Shown: positions 31,362 through 42,120 of the stretch, piece after piece | Layout: each line of letters opens with the position of its first letter | Position numbering within the stretch: position 1 is the stretch's first letter | Program-made: the position numbers and the translations under genes | From: Mycolicibacterium gilvum | GTDB lineage: Bacteria; Actinomycetota; Actinomycetes; Mycobacteriales; Mycobacteriaceae | Length of the DNA: 64,000 nucleotides | Assembly (NCBI RefSeq): GCF_900454025.1 | Contig: NZ_UGQM01000001.1 | Coordinates: 2,666,001-2,730,000, forward strand | Direction: 5' to 3' | Notes under the pieces: model-generated | What the model was told of the DNA's origin: nothing | Seen by the model: the letters and a program-made list of their open reading frames with translations, nothing else | The model's database searches: none

Positions 31362-33062
31362 TTAGAACGGTGGTGGGTCATTGCCGTAGTCGGGTGGATG
31401 TGCGGGGTCTGGCCACAGAGTCGGCCTTGGTGTGGCTTTCGGTGTGACGCGTCCGCGTCCTCCTTCGGCGGCACGTTCGGTCGCGTTGAGACGGCGTTCG
31501 CGGGTGATGTAGGCGGCGCGGTTGTGGGCGCGGGTGCGTCGGCGGATCGGCATCCTCAGGTTCCGGCCGGGCCGGGGCGGGGACGGGGATTGCGGTCGTG
31601 GGGGTGTCGGGGTGGTGGTGGTGTTCCAGTTCGGGAACAGCAAGCTGCTCAACGGCTTTGTCACGCAGTGGGTTCCGGTAGGTGTGGTGATCGTGAGGGT
31701 GCCGTCGGGGTGTTGGGTGTCGGCCCAGCCGGGGAGGAACGTTTTGATCAAATGGTGAAGCCGGCAATAACACTTGGTGTTGGCCGGGTGTGTCGGGCCG
31801 GTGGGCCAGGGTTGGGTGTGGTCGATGTCGGCGTGGGTGGCGGGGCGGTCGCAGCCGGGGAATCGGCAGGTGATGTCGCGGGCGTGTACGAAGCGTTGTA
31901 GGGCTGCTGAGGGGCGGTAGCGGGGTTCGTCGCCAAGGTTGGCGGCGGTGACGAGTCGCACGGTGGCGCCGCGGGCGATCAGTTCGGCCAGCAGGGGTGC
32001 GGGCACGATGCCGCCGCCGGCGATGACGGCCGGTCGATCCCCCACGGGGGCAGCAGGATCGGCGGGGCCGGGCGCTGCGGGTTGGGTCCGGGCGGGTCCA
32101 GTGGCGGCGGGTCCTTCAACCTCAACCTCGGCTAGGGCTTCGGCTTCGGCTTGAGTGTGTTCGGCGTGGGTGGCCGGTGGGGTGTCGCCATGGAAGTCGG
32201 GGTCGGGTTCGGCGTGGAGGCTGTCGGGGTCGGCCAGGACGTGGACGGTGATGCTGGTGGCGCGGCCGTCGTCGATTTTGGCGGGGCAGTCGGGGTTGTC
32301 GCAGGCGCAGGCCAGAAAGGTGGAGCCGGCCATGACGGCGCCGAGGGCGTCGGCGCGGCGTTGGTCCATGGTGCGGGGGTCATCGGGGCACACGGTGGCG
32401 ATCATGACCGCGAGGCGTTGGCGGGTCAGGGCGGCGTCGGTGGCGCTGAGGCGTCCGTGCACGGCCACGGTGCCGGTCGCGGGGTCCCCGGCGGTGTCGG
32501 CGCGGGTGGCGGTCTCGACGGCGAAGTAGCGGCCGCGCATCGCGTTGCGGGTGCGTCGCACGGCGTCGGGGTCGTAGCGGTGGACCCAGACGTCGATGGC
32601 GGCGGCGAGCTTTTTCTGGGTCAGTGGTCCCCAGGTGTGGGCGCGTTGGGCGATCGCGGTGTCGATCGCGGGCAGCGCGGCCGGGGTGACCAGGGCGGTG
32701 CGCCAGGCGATGACGGTGATCATGGTGGGGGCGAGGTCACCGGCGAGGAATCGTGCCCCGGTGTTGGGGAGTCGGTCGCGCAGGGTGGTCGCCAGGTCGA
32801 TCAGGGCCAGGGCGTGGCCGTGGCTGATGGTCAGTGCGCAGCAGATGTGTGCGGCGGCGGCGTCGGTGTCATCGACGGCGTCGCGTTCGTGGAGCTGGCC
32901 TTCGGTGGCGCGGCGGTGCAGTTCGGCGATCGCGGCCAGTTTGCGGGCCTCAGCTGCTGCCGAGGCGGCTGCCCAGCGGTTGATCGCGTGGGCGAGGTCG
33001 GTGTCGCTGGCAGCGGCCAGCGTGGCCGGCTCGGGCAGCGATCCATCGAACATGTGTTCCAT
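31362..33062 (-). CDS. 13E12-type repeat-family protein: DUF222 plus HNH endonuclease
   Basis: 566 residues. The N-terminal two thirds match the DUF222/13E12 repeat family abundant in mycobacteria; an HNH nuclease motif lies at about residues 412-437 (CDRPATHADIDHTQPWP then CYCRLHHL). A Pro/Ala/Glu-rich spacer separates the domains, and the C-terminal 100 residues are Pro/Thr/Arg-rich. Family members are multicopy and have been seen with phage-like elements, but the activity here is unproven. It stands between lutABC and the pentose-phosphate block, where gene order differs from M. tuberculosis. No transposase, target duplication or terminal repeat is visible. Codon use is Thr(ACC)/Pro-heavy, unlike its neighbours. 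ATG 33062 is the first start; ATG 33053 is possible. Confidence 0.85.
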   Translation of the reverse strand: MEHMFDGSLPEPATLAAASDTDLAHAINRWAAASAAAEARKLAAIAELHRRATEGQLHERDAVDDTDAAAAHICCALTISHGHALALIDLATTLRDRLPNTGARFLAGDLAPTMITVIAWRTALVTPAALPAIDTAIAQRAHTWGPLTQKKLAAAIDVWVHRYDPDAVRRTRNAMRGRYFAVETATRADTAGDPATGTVAVHGRLSATDAALTRQRLAVMIATVCPDDPRTMDQRRADALGAVMAGSTFLACACDNPDCPAKIDDGRATSITVHVLADPDSLHAEPDPDFHGDTPPATHAEHTQAEAEALAEVEVEGPAATGPARTQPAAPGPADPAAPVGDRPAVIAGGGIVPAPLLAELIARGATVRLVTAANLGDEPRYRPSAALQRFVHARDITCRFPGCDRPATHADIDHTQPWPTGPTHPANTKCYCRLHHLIKTFLPGWADTQHPDGTLTITTPTGTHCVTKPLSSLLFPNWNTTTTPTPPRPQSPSPPRPGRNLRMPIRRRTRAHNRAAYITRERRLNATERAAEGGRGRVTPKATPRPTLWPDPAHPPDYGNDPPPF

Positions 33063-33214
33063 TCTGCCCGCTGCCTGTAGCGGCCAACAGGGCAGATTTC
33101 AAACGCTGTGGATCAAAACGGATCTGGGGATAAACCGGCGTCGACCTGCCGTTCTGCGGTAGAAACCGCCGGGGCGGCCTTACTGTATTCGGGTCCGAAC
33201 CAGGGGAGAGCGCC

Positions 33215-33619
33215 ATGACCGCCACAACGAGTTACCGGCTTCTTCAGATCGCACTGGTCGTGTTCGGTGCGGTGATGCTCCTGCTCTACCCGTTGGCCGC
33301 CGTCTGGCCGTCCGGGTGGGCGTGGCATGACGGCGCGCCGCACGAGTCCCAGTACTTCATGATGATCGTCGGCATCTATGCGGTGCTGGGGGCGAGCCTG
33401 TGCAACGCCGCCCGCCGACCTGAGGCGAATGTGAGCCTGATCTGGTTCACCGTGTGGTCGAGCGTCGTGCACGCCGCGATCATGGCCGTGCAGTCGATGA
33501 GCGACACCCACCACCACGGACATCTGTGGGGCGACGTCCCGGCGCTTCTGCTCGCTGCCGGAGTCCTCGCGTTTCTCGTCCGCAGATCAGAGCTTGGACG
33601 CCGCGGCTTCGTCGAGTAG
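33215..33619 (+). CDS. Small four-helix membrane protein, unknown function
   Basis: 134 residues with four hydrophobic segments (about residues 9-30, 45-64, 73-92 and 104-124) and a His-rich loop ([14 protein letters not shown]) between helices 3 and 4, which could bind metal but has no assigned role. GGGGAG precedes the ATG, and a TACTGT at 33181-33186 is a possible -10. The family is uncharacterised (DUF6632-like by my recollection). Its last 33 nt overlap the convergent pgl gene. Confidence 0.75.
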   Translation: MTATTSYRLLQIALVVFGAVMLLLYPLAAVWPSGWAWHDGAPHESQYFMMIVGIYAVLGASLCNAARRPEANVSLIWFTVWSSVVHAAIMAVQSMSDTHHHGHLWGDVPALLLAAGVLAFLVRRSELGRRGFVE

Positions 33620-34318
33620 CCACACCGTGGCCTCGGTGCCGACGGCGCCGGCAGCGGGAATGTCGACCGGCTGAGCGCCGCCGATCGCCGCGGCCACCGC
33701 ATCGGCCTTGCCCTCACCGGAGACCACCAGCCACACCTCGCGCGAGCGCTGAACGGCGGGGAGTGTCAGCGTGATTCGTCGCGGGGGTGGTTTGGGGCAG
33801 TCGGTCACGCCGACCACGAACCGCTTCGATTCCTTGACCGCGTCGGTGTCGGGGAACAGCGAGTTGACGTGTCCCTCCGGCCCCATCCCGAGGAGGTGGA
33901 CGTCGAACGCCGGGGTCGGATCGGGACCCGCTTCGGCGAGCACCTGCGCATACGCCTCCGCGGCGGCATCGATGGCGTCGCCGAACTCGCCGTCGCTGGG
34001 CGCCATCACGTGCACGTTCGCCTCGGGGATGCCGACATGGTCGAGCAGCGCCTCGCGTGCCTGCTTCTCGTTACGCTCGTCATCATCGGCTGGAACGAAA
34101 CGCTCGTCGCCCCAATAGATGTGGACCTTCGACCAGTCGATCTCGTCGCCGCGCTCGCCGACGCGTCTGAGCAGCCCGATTCCGGTGCCGCCCCCGGTCA
34201 GTGCGATTGCTGCGACGTCCCGCGCGGCGATCGCGGCCTTGATCGCCTCGACCAGCCTGTCGCCGGTCGCGGCCACCAACGCTTCGGTGTCGGGGTAGGT
34301 TTCGATGTTCATCGTCAT
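33587..34318 (-). CDS. pgl: 6-phosphogluconolactonase
   Basis: Hydrolyses 6-phosphogluconolactone to 6-phosphogluconate, the second oxidative pentose phosphate step. It is 243 residues (DevB family). Motifs are [34 protein letters not shown] and [18 protein letters not shown], which carry the phosphate site and catalytic His. It is the last gene of the tkt-tal-zwf-opcA-pgl operon; its ATG overlaps the opcA stop (ATGA). ATG 34312 is an alternative two codons in. It corresponds to Rv1445c. Confidence 0.95.
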   Translation of the reverse strand: MTMNIETYPDTEALVAATGDRLVEAIKAAIAARDVAAIALTGGGTGIGLLRRVGERGDEIDWSKVHIYWGDERFVPADDDERNEKQAREALLDHVGIPEANVHVMAPSDGEFGDAIDAAAEAYAQVLAEAGPDPTPAFDVHLLGMGPEGHVNSLFPDTDAVKESKRFVVGVTDCPKPPPRRITLTLPAVQRSREVWLVVSGEGKADAVAAAIGGAQPVDIPAAGAVGTEATVWLLDEAAASKL

Positions 34319-35223
34319 TGATAGATCACCTTGTCGAGGCCTGTCAGTGCTTCCCGGTAGATCTCGTCGGCATCGAGCCTGCGCAACTCCTCGGCGAGGC
34401 AGTCGGGAATGTCACGCCGCGCCAACGGGATCAGTGCCACAGGCCGGGAGGTGCGACTCAGTGTCGCGGTCAGCCCCTCCTGCGGTCGGCTCAGCGTCAC
34501 CGTCTCGCTGGCTCGATGGAGTTCGACCTTGAGTGTGCCCACCACGCGCGTCACCTCGCCGTCGATGCGGCTCGCCAGCCATCCGGCCAGAATGTCCAGC
34601 GCCGGTTCGGCTTTGAGCCCTGACACCACGGCGCGCTCGATCGGCTCGTGGGGCGGCTCGTCGATCGCCGACGCGAGCAGCGCACGCCAGTAGGTGATGC
34701 GGCTCCACGCGATATCGGTGTCGCCGGGGGAGTAGCCGGGCAACCTGCTCTTGATCGCGGCGAGCGGATCGGAGGCGAGAGTGGCGTCGGTGATTCGCCG
34801 AATCGCCAGCTTGCCCACCGGATCCTCGGCCGGTGTCTCCGGAGCCGACGCCGGCCACCACGCCACCACGGGGGTGTCGGGCAGAAGGAACGGCAGCACC
34901 ACACTGTCGGCGTGGTCGGCGAGCTCGCCGTACAGGCGCAGCACCACGACCTCACCCGCACCTGCGTCGCGCCCGACGCGTAGTTCGGCGTCGAGTCGCG
35001 CCGCGGCGGAGCGGTCTGCCTGGAGAGCGACGATCACCCGGCACGGATGCTCCCGGCTCGCGAAGTTCGCCGCCTCGATGGCGCTGGCGAGGTTCTCCTC
35101 GCAGTCGGGAGTGATCACCAGCGTCAGCACCCGGCCCAGCGTGAGCGCGCCGCCCTCTTCGCGCAGGCCCGTGATCTTCTTGTTGATCTCGTTGGTGGTG
35201 GTGTCGGACAGCTCGACGATCAC
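34315..35223 (-). CDS. opcA: Glucose-6-phosphate dehydrogenase assembly protein OpcA
   Basis: 302 residues. OpcA is required for assembly or redox activation of G6PDH in cyanobacteria and actinobacteria. Family traits seen are [15 protein letters not shown] at the start, [25 protein letters not shown] and the C-terminal [19 protein letters not shown]. The GTG at 35223 is chosen because it overlaps the zwf stop as GTGA and matches the usual length; an in-frame ATG at 35235 would add four residues. It lies directly downstream of zwf, consistent with a 1:1 partner role. Confidence 0.93.
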   Translation of the reverse strand: MIVELSDTTTNEINKKITGLREEGGALTLGRVLTLVITPDCEENLASAIEAANFASREHPCRVIVALQADRSAAARLDAELRVGRDAGAGEVVVLRLYGELADHADSVVLPFLLPDTPVVAWWPASAPETPAEDPVGKLAIRRITDATLASDPLAAIKSRLPGYSPGDTDIAWSRITYWRALLASAIDEPPHEPIERAVVSGLKAEPALDILAGWLASRIDGEVTRVVGTLKVELHRASETVTLSRPQEGLTATLSRTSRPVALIPLARRDIPDCLAEELRRLDADEIYREALTGLDKVIYQ

Positions 35224-36761
35224 GGCCGCCTCCATTCCCTGTCCAGGCGCCGCACCATGTCGTTCGCCGACGGCGGACCCCACGTGCCGGACACGTACGG
35301 ATCGAGCGGCGCCGACGCGTCGTCGTTCTGAGCCCAGTTCTCCAGCACCGGATCCAGGATCTCCCAGGACAATTCGACTTCGGCATTCACCGGGAACAAC
35401 GAGGGTTCACCGAGTAGCACATCGAGGATCAGCCGCTCGTAGGCCTCCGGGGAGTCCTCGGCGAACGCCGAGCCGTACGAGAAGTCCATGTTGACGTCCC
35501 GCACCTCCATCGCGCTGCCGGGCACCTTGGAACCGAACCGCATCGTGATGCCCTCGTCGGGTTGGATCCGCAACACCAGCGCGTTCTTGCCGAGTTCCTC
35601 GGTCATCGTCGCGTCGAACGGCAGATGCGGTGCCCGCTTGAACACCAGCGCGACCTCGGTGACCCTGCGCGCCAGACGTTTTCCGGTGCGCAGGAAGAAC
35701 GGGACACCTGCCCAGCGTCGGGTGTCCACCTCCAGGGTGATCGCGGCGAAGGTCTCGGTGACCGAATCGGTCGCGAAGCCGTCTTCCTCCAGCAGGCCGG
35801 GAACACGCTCGCTGCCCTGCCAGCCCGCTGCGTACTGCCCGCGCGCGGTGGTCTGATCCAGCGGTCCCAGCGGCCGCGTCGCGCCGAGCACCTTGATCTT
35901 CTCGGCCTGCAGCTCATGCGGGCTGAAGTTGACCGGCTCCTCCATCGCGGTGAGGGCGAGGAGCTGGATGAGGTGGTTCTGGATGACGTCGCGGGCCGCG
36001 CCGATCCCGTCGTAATACCCTGCGCGACCGCCCAATCCGATGTCCTCGGCCATCGTGATCTGTACGTGGTCGACGTAATGCGAATTCCAGATGGGCTCGT
36101 AGAGTTCGTTGGCGAAGCGCAGCGCCAGGATGTTCTGGACCGTCTCCTTGCCGAGGTAGTGGTCGATGCGGAACACCGACTCCTCGGGGAAGACGCTGTT
36201 GACGACGTTGTTGAGCTCACGGGCGCTGTCGAGGTCGTGCCCGAAGGGCTTCTCGATGACGACGCGGCTCCAGCTGTGGTCCTTCTGCCGGGCCAGCCCG
36301 GACTTCTGCAGTTGTTCACAGACCACCGGAAACGCGTTCGGTGGGATCGACAGGTAGAACGCGTGGTTGCCGCCGGTGCCGCGCTCCACATCCAACGTGT
36401 TGAGGGTCTCGGCGAGCCGGGCGAAGCTGTCGTCGTCGTCGAACGTGCCCTGGACGAACCGGAAACCCTCGGCGAGGCGGTCCCACACCTCCTGGCGGAA
36501 CGGCGTGCGTGCGTGCTTCTTGACCGCCTCGTACACCACCTGGCCGAAATCCTCGTCGGCCCAGTCCCTTCGTGCGAAGCCGACCAGGGCGAACGACGGC
36601 GGCAGCAGCCCCCGGTTGGCCAGGTCGTAGATGGCCGGCATCAGCTTCTTGCGGGCCAGATCGCCGGTGACACCGAAGATGATGACGCTGCACGGCCCGG
36701 CGATGCGCGGCATGCGTTTGTCACGCTTGTCCCGCAACGGGTTACGCCACGGCTCGGTCAT
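35220..36761 (-). CDS. zwf: Glucose-6-phosphate dehydrogenase
   Basis: First oxidative pentose phosphate enzyme, making NADPH. It is 513 residues. The Rossmann motif is VIFGVTGDLARKKLMPAIYDLA; VIEKPFGHDLDSARELN contains the coenzyme/substrate Lys; RIDHYLGKETVQNIL is the substrate-binding active-site peptide with the catalytic His. The ATG at 36761 gives MTEPWRNPLRDKRDKR, matching the Zwf2 (Rv1447c) start. It is separated from tal by 42 nt and followed immediately by opcA. Confidence 0.97.
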   Translation of the reverse strand: MTEPWRNPLRDKRDKRMPRIAGPCSVIIFGVTGDLARKKLMPAIYDLANRGLLPPSFALVGFARRDWADEDFGQVVYEAVKKHARTPFRQEVWDRLAEGFRFVQGTFDDDDSFARLAETLNTLDVERGTGGNHAFYLSIPPNAFPVVCEQLQKSGLARQKDHSWSRVVIEKPFGHDLDSARELNNVVNSVFPEESVFRIDHYLGKETVQNILALRFANELYEPIWNSHYVDHVQITMAEDIGLGGRAGYYDGIGAARDVIQNHLIQLLALTAMEEPVNFSPHELQAEKIKVLGATRPLGPLDQTTARGQYAAGWQGSERVPGLLEEDGFATDSVTETFAAITLEVDTRRWAGVPFFLRTGKRLARRVTEVALVFKRAPHLPFDATMTEELGKNALVLRIQPDEGITMRFGSKVPGSAMEVRDVNMDFSYGSAFAEDSPEAYERLILDVLLGEPSLFPVNAEVELSWEILDPVLENWAQNDDASAPLDPYVSGTWGPPSANDMVRRLDREWRRP

Positions 36762-36803
36762 CGTCGTGTGCTCTTCGCGCAAGCGCTCATCGCGGCCGGC
36801 CGG

Positions 36804-37919
36804 TCACTTCTTGTCGTCGAGTTGACCCTGCGTGGCCTCCAGCAGCTCCTGCCATGACTTCTCGAACTTCTCGACGCCCTCGTTCTCCAGGACCAGGAAC
36901 ACGTCGGTCAGATCGATTCCCAGGGCAGCCAGTTGATCGAAGATCTCCTGCGACTCGCCGGCACGCCCGGTGACCGTGTCGCCGGTGACCACGCCGTGAT
37001 CGGCGACCGCGTCGAGCGTCTTCTCCGGCATGGTGTTCACCGTGTCGGGCGCGACGAGCTCGGTCACGTAGAGCGTGTCGGAGTAGTCCGGGTTCTTCAC
37101 CCCGGTCGACGCCCACAGCGGCCGCTGCACGCGAGCGCCCGCATCCTTGAGCGCAGCGAAGCGCTCGCCACCGAGGAAGATCTCCTCGTAGGCGGCGTAG
37201 GCTAGCCGGGCGTTCGCGACACCCGCCTTGCCGCGCAGCGCGAGCGCCTCCTCCGAACCGATCTTCTCCAGTCGGTTGTCGATCTCGGTGTCCACCCGCG
37301 ACACGAAGAACGAAGCGACGGAATGGATTCGCGACAGGTCGTGGCCGGCTTCCTTGGCCTTCTCCAGACCCTGCAGGTAGGCGTCCATCACCAGGCGGTA
37401 CCGCTCGACCGAGAAGATCAGTGTCACGTTGACCGAAATGCCTTCGGCGAGAACCGAAGCGATGGCGGGAACGCCGGCCTCGGTGGCTGGGATCTTGATC
37501 AGCAGGTTCGGCCGGTCGACGATCTTCCACAGCTCGATCGCCTGCAGGATCGTCTTGTCGGTGTCGTGCGCCAGACGCGGGTCGACCTCGATGGACACCC
37601 GGCCGTCCACGCCGCCGGACTGCTCGTAGATCTTGGCGAACACGTCGCAGGCATTGCGGACGTCGTCGGTGGTCACGGTGCGGATGGTCGCGTCTACGTC
37701 GGCGCCGCGTTCGGCGAGTTCACGGATCTGGTCGTCGTAGGCCTCGCCCGCCGACAGTGCGGCCTGGAAGATCGACGGGTTCGTCGTCACCCCGACGATG
37801 CTCTTCGTGTCGATGAGCTCCTGCAGGTTTCCGGTCTGCAGCCGCTCCCTCGACAGGTCGTCGAGCCACACGGACACACCGGCTTCGGACAGTGCCGCAA
37901 GATTCGGGTTCTGGGTCAT
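36804..37919 (-). CDS. tal: Transaldolase
   Basis: Transfers dihydroxyacetone units between sugar phosphates. It is 371 residues, the long actinobacterial type (TalB-like subfamily). Motifs are [13 protein letters not shown] and [15 protein letters not shown], the latter with the Schiff-base Lys, plus [13 protein letters not shown] [12 protein letters not shown]. The C-terminus ends in [11 protein letters not shown] 37919 is chosen because [18 protein letters not shown] is the normal N-terminus; the open frame further upstream runs inside tkt. It starts 10 nt after the tkt stop. Confidence 0.97.
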   Translation of the reverse strand: MTQNPNLAALSEAGVSVWLDDLSRERLQTGNLQELIDTKSIVGVTTNPSIFQAALSAGEAYDDQIRELAERGADVDATIRTVTTDDVRNACDVFAKIYEQSGGVDGRVSIEVDPRLAHDTDKTILQAIELWKIVDRPNLLIKIPATEAGVPAIASVLAEGISVNVTLIFSVERYRLVMDAYLQGLEKAKEAGHDLSRIHSVASFFVSRVDTEIDNRLEKIGSEEALALRGKAGVANARLAYAAYEEIFLGGERFAALKDAGARVQRPLWASTGVKNPDYSDTLYVTELVAPDTVNTMPEKTLDAVADHGVVTGDTVTGRAGESQEIFDQLAALGIDLTDVFLVLENEGVEKFEKSWQELLEATQGQLDDKK

Positions 37920-37929
37920 GATCGTTACC

Positions 37930-40023
37930 TCAATTTTCAATCGTGCGTTCTGCCGCGGCCACCACTGCCTCCGGGGTGAAACCGAACTCGCGGAACAACG
38001 TCTTGTCGTCCGCGGACTCGCCGTAGTGCTCGATCGAGATGATCTCGCCGGTGTCGCCGACGAGCTTGTACCAACTCTGCGCCACGCCGGCCTCGATCGC
38101 GACCCGGGCCGACACACCCGGCGGTAGCACGCTGTCGCGGTACTCCTTGGGCTGCGACTCGAACCACTCGACGCACGGCATCGAGACCACGGCTGCGTTG
38201 ATGTCCTTGTCGGCCAGGAGTTTCTTCGCCTCGACGGCCAGCTGCAGTTCAGAACCGGTCGCAATCAGGATGACGTCGGCATCATCGGCGGGATTTCCGC
38301 CGCCGAGCACGTAACCGCCGCGGCTCACTCCCTCGGCGTCCGTGCCCTCCAACACGGGGATACCTTGCCTCGTCAGGATGAAACCGACCGGGCCGCTCCC
38401 GTTGCCGCGGGCGATGATGCTCTTCCACGCGTAGGCGGTCTCGTTCGGATCGCCGGGCCGCACCACCGACAGGTTCGGGATCGCCCGCAACGCGGCCAGA
38501 TGCTCGATCGGCTGATGCGTGGGTCCGTCCTCGCCCAGGCCGATCGAGTCGTGCGTCCAGATGTAGATGGTGTCGATGTCCATCAACGAGGCCAGACGCA
38601 CCGCCGGCCGCATGTAGTCGGAGAACTGCAGGAACGTGCCGCCGAACGCCCGGGTGGGGCCGTGCAGCACGATACCCGACAGGATCGAGCCCATCGCGTG
38701 CTCGCGGATGCCGAAGTGCAGCACCCGGCCGTACCAGTCGGCGCTGAAGTCGTCGGTCGAGATCGACGGCGGGCCAAAGGATTTCACGCCCTTGATGGTG
38801 GTGTTGTTGCTGCCCGCGAGATCGGCCGAGCCGCCCCACAGCTCGGGCAACTTCGGTGCGACGTCGTTGAGTACCTGACCGAACGCGGCGCGCGTCGCGA
38901 CCGCCTTGGAACCCGGCTCCCAGTAGGTGATGTCGGCATCCCAGCCGTCGGGCAGCTCCTCGGCGGTCAGCCGGTCGAGCAGCTTCTTGCGCTCGGGCTC
39001 GCGCTGCGCCCATGCATCGAATTCCTGCTGCCAGGCCTCGTGGGCCTCCTTGCCGCGGGCGACCAGGCCGCGGGTGTGGGTGATGACGTCCTCGCTGACC
39101 TCGAACGTCTTGTCGGGGTCGAAGCCCAGGATCTTCTTGACCTCGGCCACCTCGTCGTCACCGAGTGCCGATCCGTGCACGCCGCCGGTGTTCATCTTGT
39201 TCGGCGCCGGATAGCCGATGATCGTGCGCACCGAGATCAGCGACGGCTTGTCGGTGACGGCTTTCGCTGCCTGCACCGCTTCTTCTATGCCGACGACGTT
39301 CTCGCCGCCCTCGACCTCCTGGACGTGCCAGCCGTAGGCGCGGTACCGGGCTGCGACGTCCTCCGACAGTGCGATGTCGGTGTCGTGCTCGATCGAGATG
39401 TGGTTCTTGTCGTAGAAAACGATCAGGTTGCCCAGCTGCTGGGTTCCCGCCAGCGACGAGGCCTCGCTGGTGACGCCCTCCTCGATGTCGCCGTCGGAGG
39501 CGATGACGAAGATGTGGTGGTCGAACGGGCTCTCACCGGGCGCGGTGTCCGGGTCGAACAGCCCGCGCTCGTAGCGCGCCGCCATCGCCATACCGACCGC
39601 GGAGGCCAGACCCTGTCCGAGCGGGCCGGTGGTGATCTCGACCCCCGGGGTGTGGCGGAACTCCGGATGGCCGGGCGTCTTGGACTTGAAGGTGCGCAGG
39701 GCCTCGATGTCGGAGAGCTCCAGACCGAACCCGCCGAGGTAGAGCTGGATGTAGAGAGTGAGGCTGGAGTGGCCACACGACAGCACGAAACGGTCGCGCC
39801 CCAGCCAGTGCACGTCGCTCGGATCGTGCCGCATCTGCCGCTGGAACAACGTGTAGGCCAGCGGAGCGAGGCTCATCGCCGTGCCTGGGTGTCCGTTGCC
39901 GACCTTCTGGACGGCGTCGGCGGCCAGAATCCGGACGGTGTCGACGGCCCGCGAATCGAGGTCCGTCCAGTCGTCCGGGTGGTTGGGCCGGGTGAGGGAG
40001 TTGATCTCTTCGATCGTGGTCAC
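37930..40023 (-). CDS. tkt: Transketolase
   Basis: Thiamine-diphosphate enzyme moving two-carbon units, 697 residues. ThDP/Mg binding is seen in the [19 protein letters not shown] segment; [19 protein letters not shown] near the N-terminus and [19 protein letters not shown] in the pyrimidine domain carry conserved His and Glu. The start is a GTG at 40023 ([12 protein letters not shown]) with AGGAGCG upstream; starting at the further-upstream in-frame codons would add residues unlike the family. It is first in the pentose phosphate operon and divergent from ctaB across 209 nt. Confidence 0.97.
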   Translation of the reverse strand: MTTIEEINSLTRPNHPDDWTDLDSRAVDTVRILAADAVQKVGNGHPGTAMSLAPLAYTLFQRQMRHDPSDVHWLGRDRFVLSCGHSSLTLYIQLYLGGFGLELSDIEALRTFKSKTPGHPEFRHTPGVEITTGPLGQGLASAVGMAMAARYERGLFDPDTAPGESPFDHHIFVIASDGDIEEGVTSEASSLAGTQQLGNLIVFYDKNHISIEHDTDIALSEDVAARYRAYGWHVQEVEGGENVVGIEEAVQAAKAVTDKPSLISVRTIIGYPAPNKMNTGGVHGSALGDDEVAEVKKILGFDPDKTFEVSEDVITHTRGLVARGKEAHEAWQQEFDAWAQREPERKKLLDRLTAEELPDGWDADITYWEPGSKAVATRAAFGQVLNDVAPKLPELWGGSADLAGSNNTTIKGVKSFGPPSISTDDFSADWYGRVLHFGIREHAMGSILSGIVLHGPTRAFGGTFLQFSDYMRPAVRLASLMDIDTIYIWTHDSIGLGEDGPTHQPIEHLAALRAIPNLSVVRPGDPNETAYAWKSIIARGNGSGPVGFILTRQGIPVLEGTDAEGVSRGGYVLGGGNPADDADVILIATGSELQLAVEAKKLLADKDINAAVVSMPCVEWFESQPKEYRDSVLPPGVSARVAIEAGVAQSWYKLVGDTGEIISIEHYGESADDKTLFREFGFTPEAVVAAAERTIEN

Positions 40024-40081
40024 GAGTCGCGCTCCTAAGCTCAGCGGGCAGTGTTGTTCCGACTGTCGATCCGCATCAACC

Positions 40082-40087
40082 ACCCTA
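40082..40087 (-). promoter_or_regulatory. Putative -10 element of the tkt operon
   Basis: TAGGGT on the minus strand lies about 58 nt upstream of the tkt GTG, in the 209-nt divergent gap. With the AGGAGCG ribosome-binding site this would give an ordinary leadered transcript. Confidence 0.3.
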
Positions 40088-40171
40088 GTGGGGAACGGGT
40101 CGCAGACGCAGAGGTCATCCCTGAACCACCTGCGAATCGACCCGTAATTTCGGACACCGACCGTAGCGGTC

Positions 40172-40177
40172 TACCAT
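40172..40177 (+). promoter_or_regulatory. Putative -10 element of ctaB
   Basis: TACCAT lies 55 nt upstream of the ctaB GTG, which has GAGGAG before it. No other promoter-like sequence is as good in this gap. Confidence 0.35.
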
Positions 40178-40232
40178 CCTCTGTAGTAGATGCCCTCCGG
40201 GGCTGTGGTGCCGGCGTTGAGGAGTTGGTTGC

Positions 40233-41174
40233 GTGAGGATCCGCGAGGGCCACCTCATCAACGACTCCGCCGAAGGCCCGATCGGGCTGCGCACCCGGCT
40301 GATGGGCTACATCGGCCTGACCAAGCCCCGCGTCATCGAGCTGCTGCTGGTCACCACGATCCCCGCGATGCTGCTGGCCGACCGCGGCACCGTCGACCCG
40401 CTGCTGATCATCAACACGCTCGTCGGCGGACTGCTGGCCGCCGCCGGCGCGAACACTCTGAACTGCGTCGCCGACGCCGACATCGACAAGAAGATGAAGC
40501 GCACCGAGCGTCGCGCACTGGCCCGCGCCACCGTGCCGCGCAGCCACGCGCTGATCTTCGGTCTGACGCTGTCGGTCGCGTCGTTCTTCTGGCTGTGGTC
40601 GACGACCAACATGCTCTCGGCACACCTGGCCGGGGCCACGATCGCGTTCTACGTCCTCGTCTACACCCTGCTGCTCAAGCGCCGTACCTCACAGAACGTC
40701 GTGTGGGGCGGCGCCGCCGGCTGCATGCCGGTGATGATCGGCTGGTCCGCGGTGACCGGAACCATCCAGTGGCCCGCTCTGGTGATGTTCCTGATCATCT
40801 TCTTCTGGACACCCCCGCACACCTGGGCGCTGGCCATGCGGTACAAGGAGGACTACGAAGCGGCCGGCGTGCCGATGCTCCCCGTGGTCGCCACCGAACA
40901 GCAGGTCACCAAGCAGATCCTGGTGTACACCTGGCTGACCGTCCTCGCGACGTTGGCGCTGGCGCTGACCACCGGATGGCTCTACGCCTCGGTCGCGATC
41001 CTGGCCGGCACCTGGTTCCTGGTGATGGCACACCAGCTCTACGCCGGGGTCAAGCGCGGCGAGGCCGTCAAGCCGCTGCGACTGTTCCTGCAGTCCAACA
41101 ACTACCTGGCGGTGGTCTTCGTCGCGCTGGCCGTCGACTCGGCGCTGGCGCTGCCCACCCTGCTGCACGTCTGA
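40233..41174 (+). CDS. ctaB: Haem O synthase (protohaem IX farnesyltransferase)
   Basis: Membrane prenyltransferase adding a farnesyl group to haem B for cytochrome oxidase. It is 313 residues with about nine membrane helices. The polyprenyl-Mg motifs are [20 protein letters not shown] in loop 2-3 and [14 protein letters not shown] in loop 6-7. A GTG start at 40233 follows GAGGAG. The next haem A step, CtaA, is encoded at 44-45 kb. Order and strand match Rv1451. Confidence 0.95.
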   Translation: MRIREGHLINDSAEGPIGLRTRLMGYIGLTKPRVIELLLVTTIPAMLLADRGTVDPLLIINTLVGGLLAAAGANTLNCVADADIDKKMKRTERRALARATVPRSHALIFGLTLSVASFFWLWSTTNMLSAHLAGATIAFYVLVYTLLLKRRTSQNVVWGGAAGCMPVMIGWSAVTGTIQWPALVMFLIIFFWTPPHTWALAMRYKEDYEAAGVPMLPVVATEQQVTKQILVYTWLTVLATLALALTTGWLYASVAILAGTWFLVMAHQLYAGVKRGEAVKPLRLFLQSNNYLAVVFVALAVDSALALPTLLHV

Positions 41175-41181
41175 CACCCCG

Positions 41182-42120
41182 GTGCACGTCTCGCCGGACA
41201 ACTTCATCCGCGCCGAGACCGACCTGTATTTCGGCAACATCGTCGGTGATGGCGCGCTCGGAGAGTTCACCCACTTCCGCGATTTCGGTCCGCTCGACAA
41301 CCAGCTCGTGGTGCGCCAGAACCGCGACACCCTCTACTCGGCCGGCGTCTTCGACCTCGACGCTGGGCCGGTGACCGTCACGCTGCCCGATGCCGGCGCA
41401 CGGTTCCGCTCCCTGCAGATCATCACCGAGGACCATTACGTGCCGAGAGTGATCTACACGCCGGGCCGCCACACCTTCGACCGGGCCGGCATCGGCACCC
41501 GCTACGTGATGCTCGCGCTGCGCACGCTCGTCGACCCGAACGATCCCGCCGATCTGGCCGCCGTGCACGCGCTGCAGGACGGTGTCGTCGTCGATCAGGC
41601 CGGAGTCGGCAGCTTCGAGGTGCCCGAGTGGGATCCCGGGAGTCAGAAGCAGGTTCGTGACGCCCTGGCCGCACTGTTCGCGACGCTGCCCGACACCCGC
41701 GGCATGTTCGGGGCCGCCGGCGAGGTCGATCCCGTTCGCCGGCTGATCGGCGCCGCGGCGGCCTGGGGCGGGAATCCCGAGCGCGACGCGTTGTATCTGA
41801 CGGTCGATCCCGCTGCTGACGACGGCCGGACCCCGCACCGGCTCACCGTCGGTGACGTTCCGGTGGATGGCTTCTGGTCGGTCACGGTGTACAACGCCGA
41901 GGGCTACTTCACGCCCAATCCGGCCGGTGCGTACTCGGTGAACAGCGTGACCGCGGTCAAGGATGCCGACGGTTCCGTCACGGTGCGCTTCGGTGGACCT
42001 GCGGGCGAACCCAACCACCTGCCGATCACCCCGGGCTGGAACTACCTGGTGCGCCTGTACCGACCCCGGGCCGAGATCCTCGACGGCTCGTGGACGTTCC
42101 CGGTGGCCGAACCGGGCTAG
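41182..42120 (+). CDS. DUF1254/DUF1214 domain protein, unknown function
   Basis: 312 residues, no signal peptide. Typical features of the family are VSPDNFIRAETDLYFG, VRQNRDTLYSAGVFDLDAGP (DUF1254-like half) and GFWSVTVYNAEGYFTPNPAGAYSVNS with LPITPGWNYLVRLYRP (DUF1214 half). Biochemical function is unknown; the proteins are often annotated as cell-envelope-like. The GTG at 41182 lies 7 nt after ctaB, so they are probably cotranscribed. Its TAG stop and the convergent qor stop share the same CTAG. Confidence 0.85.
   Translation: MHVSPDNFIRAETDLYFGNIVGDGALGEFTHFRDFGPLDNQLVVRQNRDTLYSAGVFDLDAGPVTVTLPDAGARFRSLQIITEDHYVPRVIYTPGRHTFDRAGIGTRYVMLALRTLVDPNDPADLAAVHALQDGVVVDQAGVGSFEVPEWDPGSQKQVRDALAALFATLPDTRGMFGAAGEVDPVRRLIGAAAAWGGNPERDALYLTVDPAADDGRTPHRLTVGDVPVDGFWSVTVYNAEGYFTPNPAGAYSVNSVTAVKDADGSVTVRFGGPAGEPNHLPITPGWNYLVRLYRPRAEILDGSWTFPVAEPG

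Noticed and set aside
31362..33062. Complete insertion sequence around the HNH gene
   Set aside because: No terminal inverted repeats, target duplication or transposase could be found at the borders.
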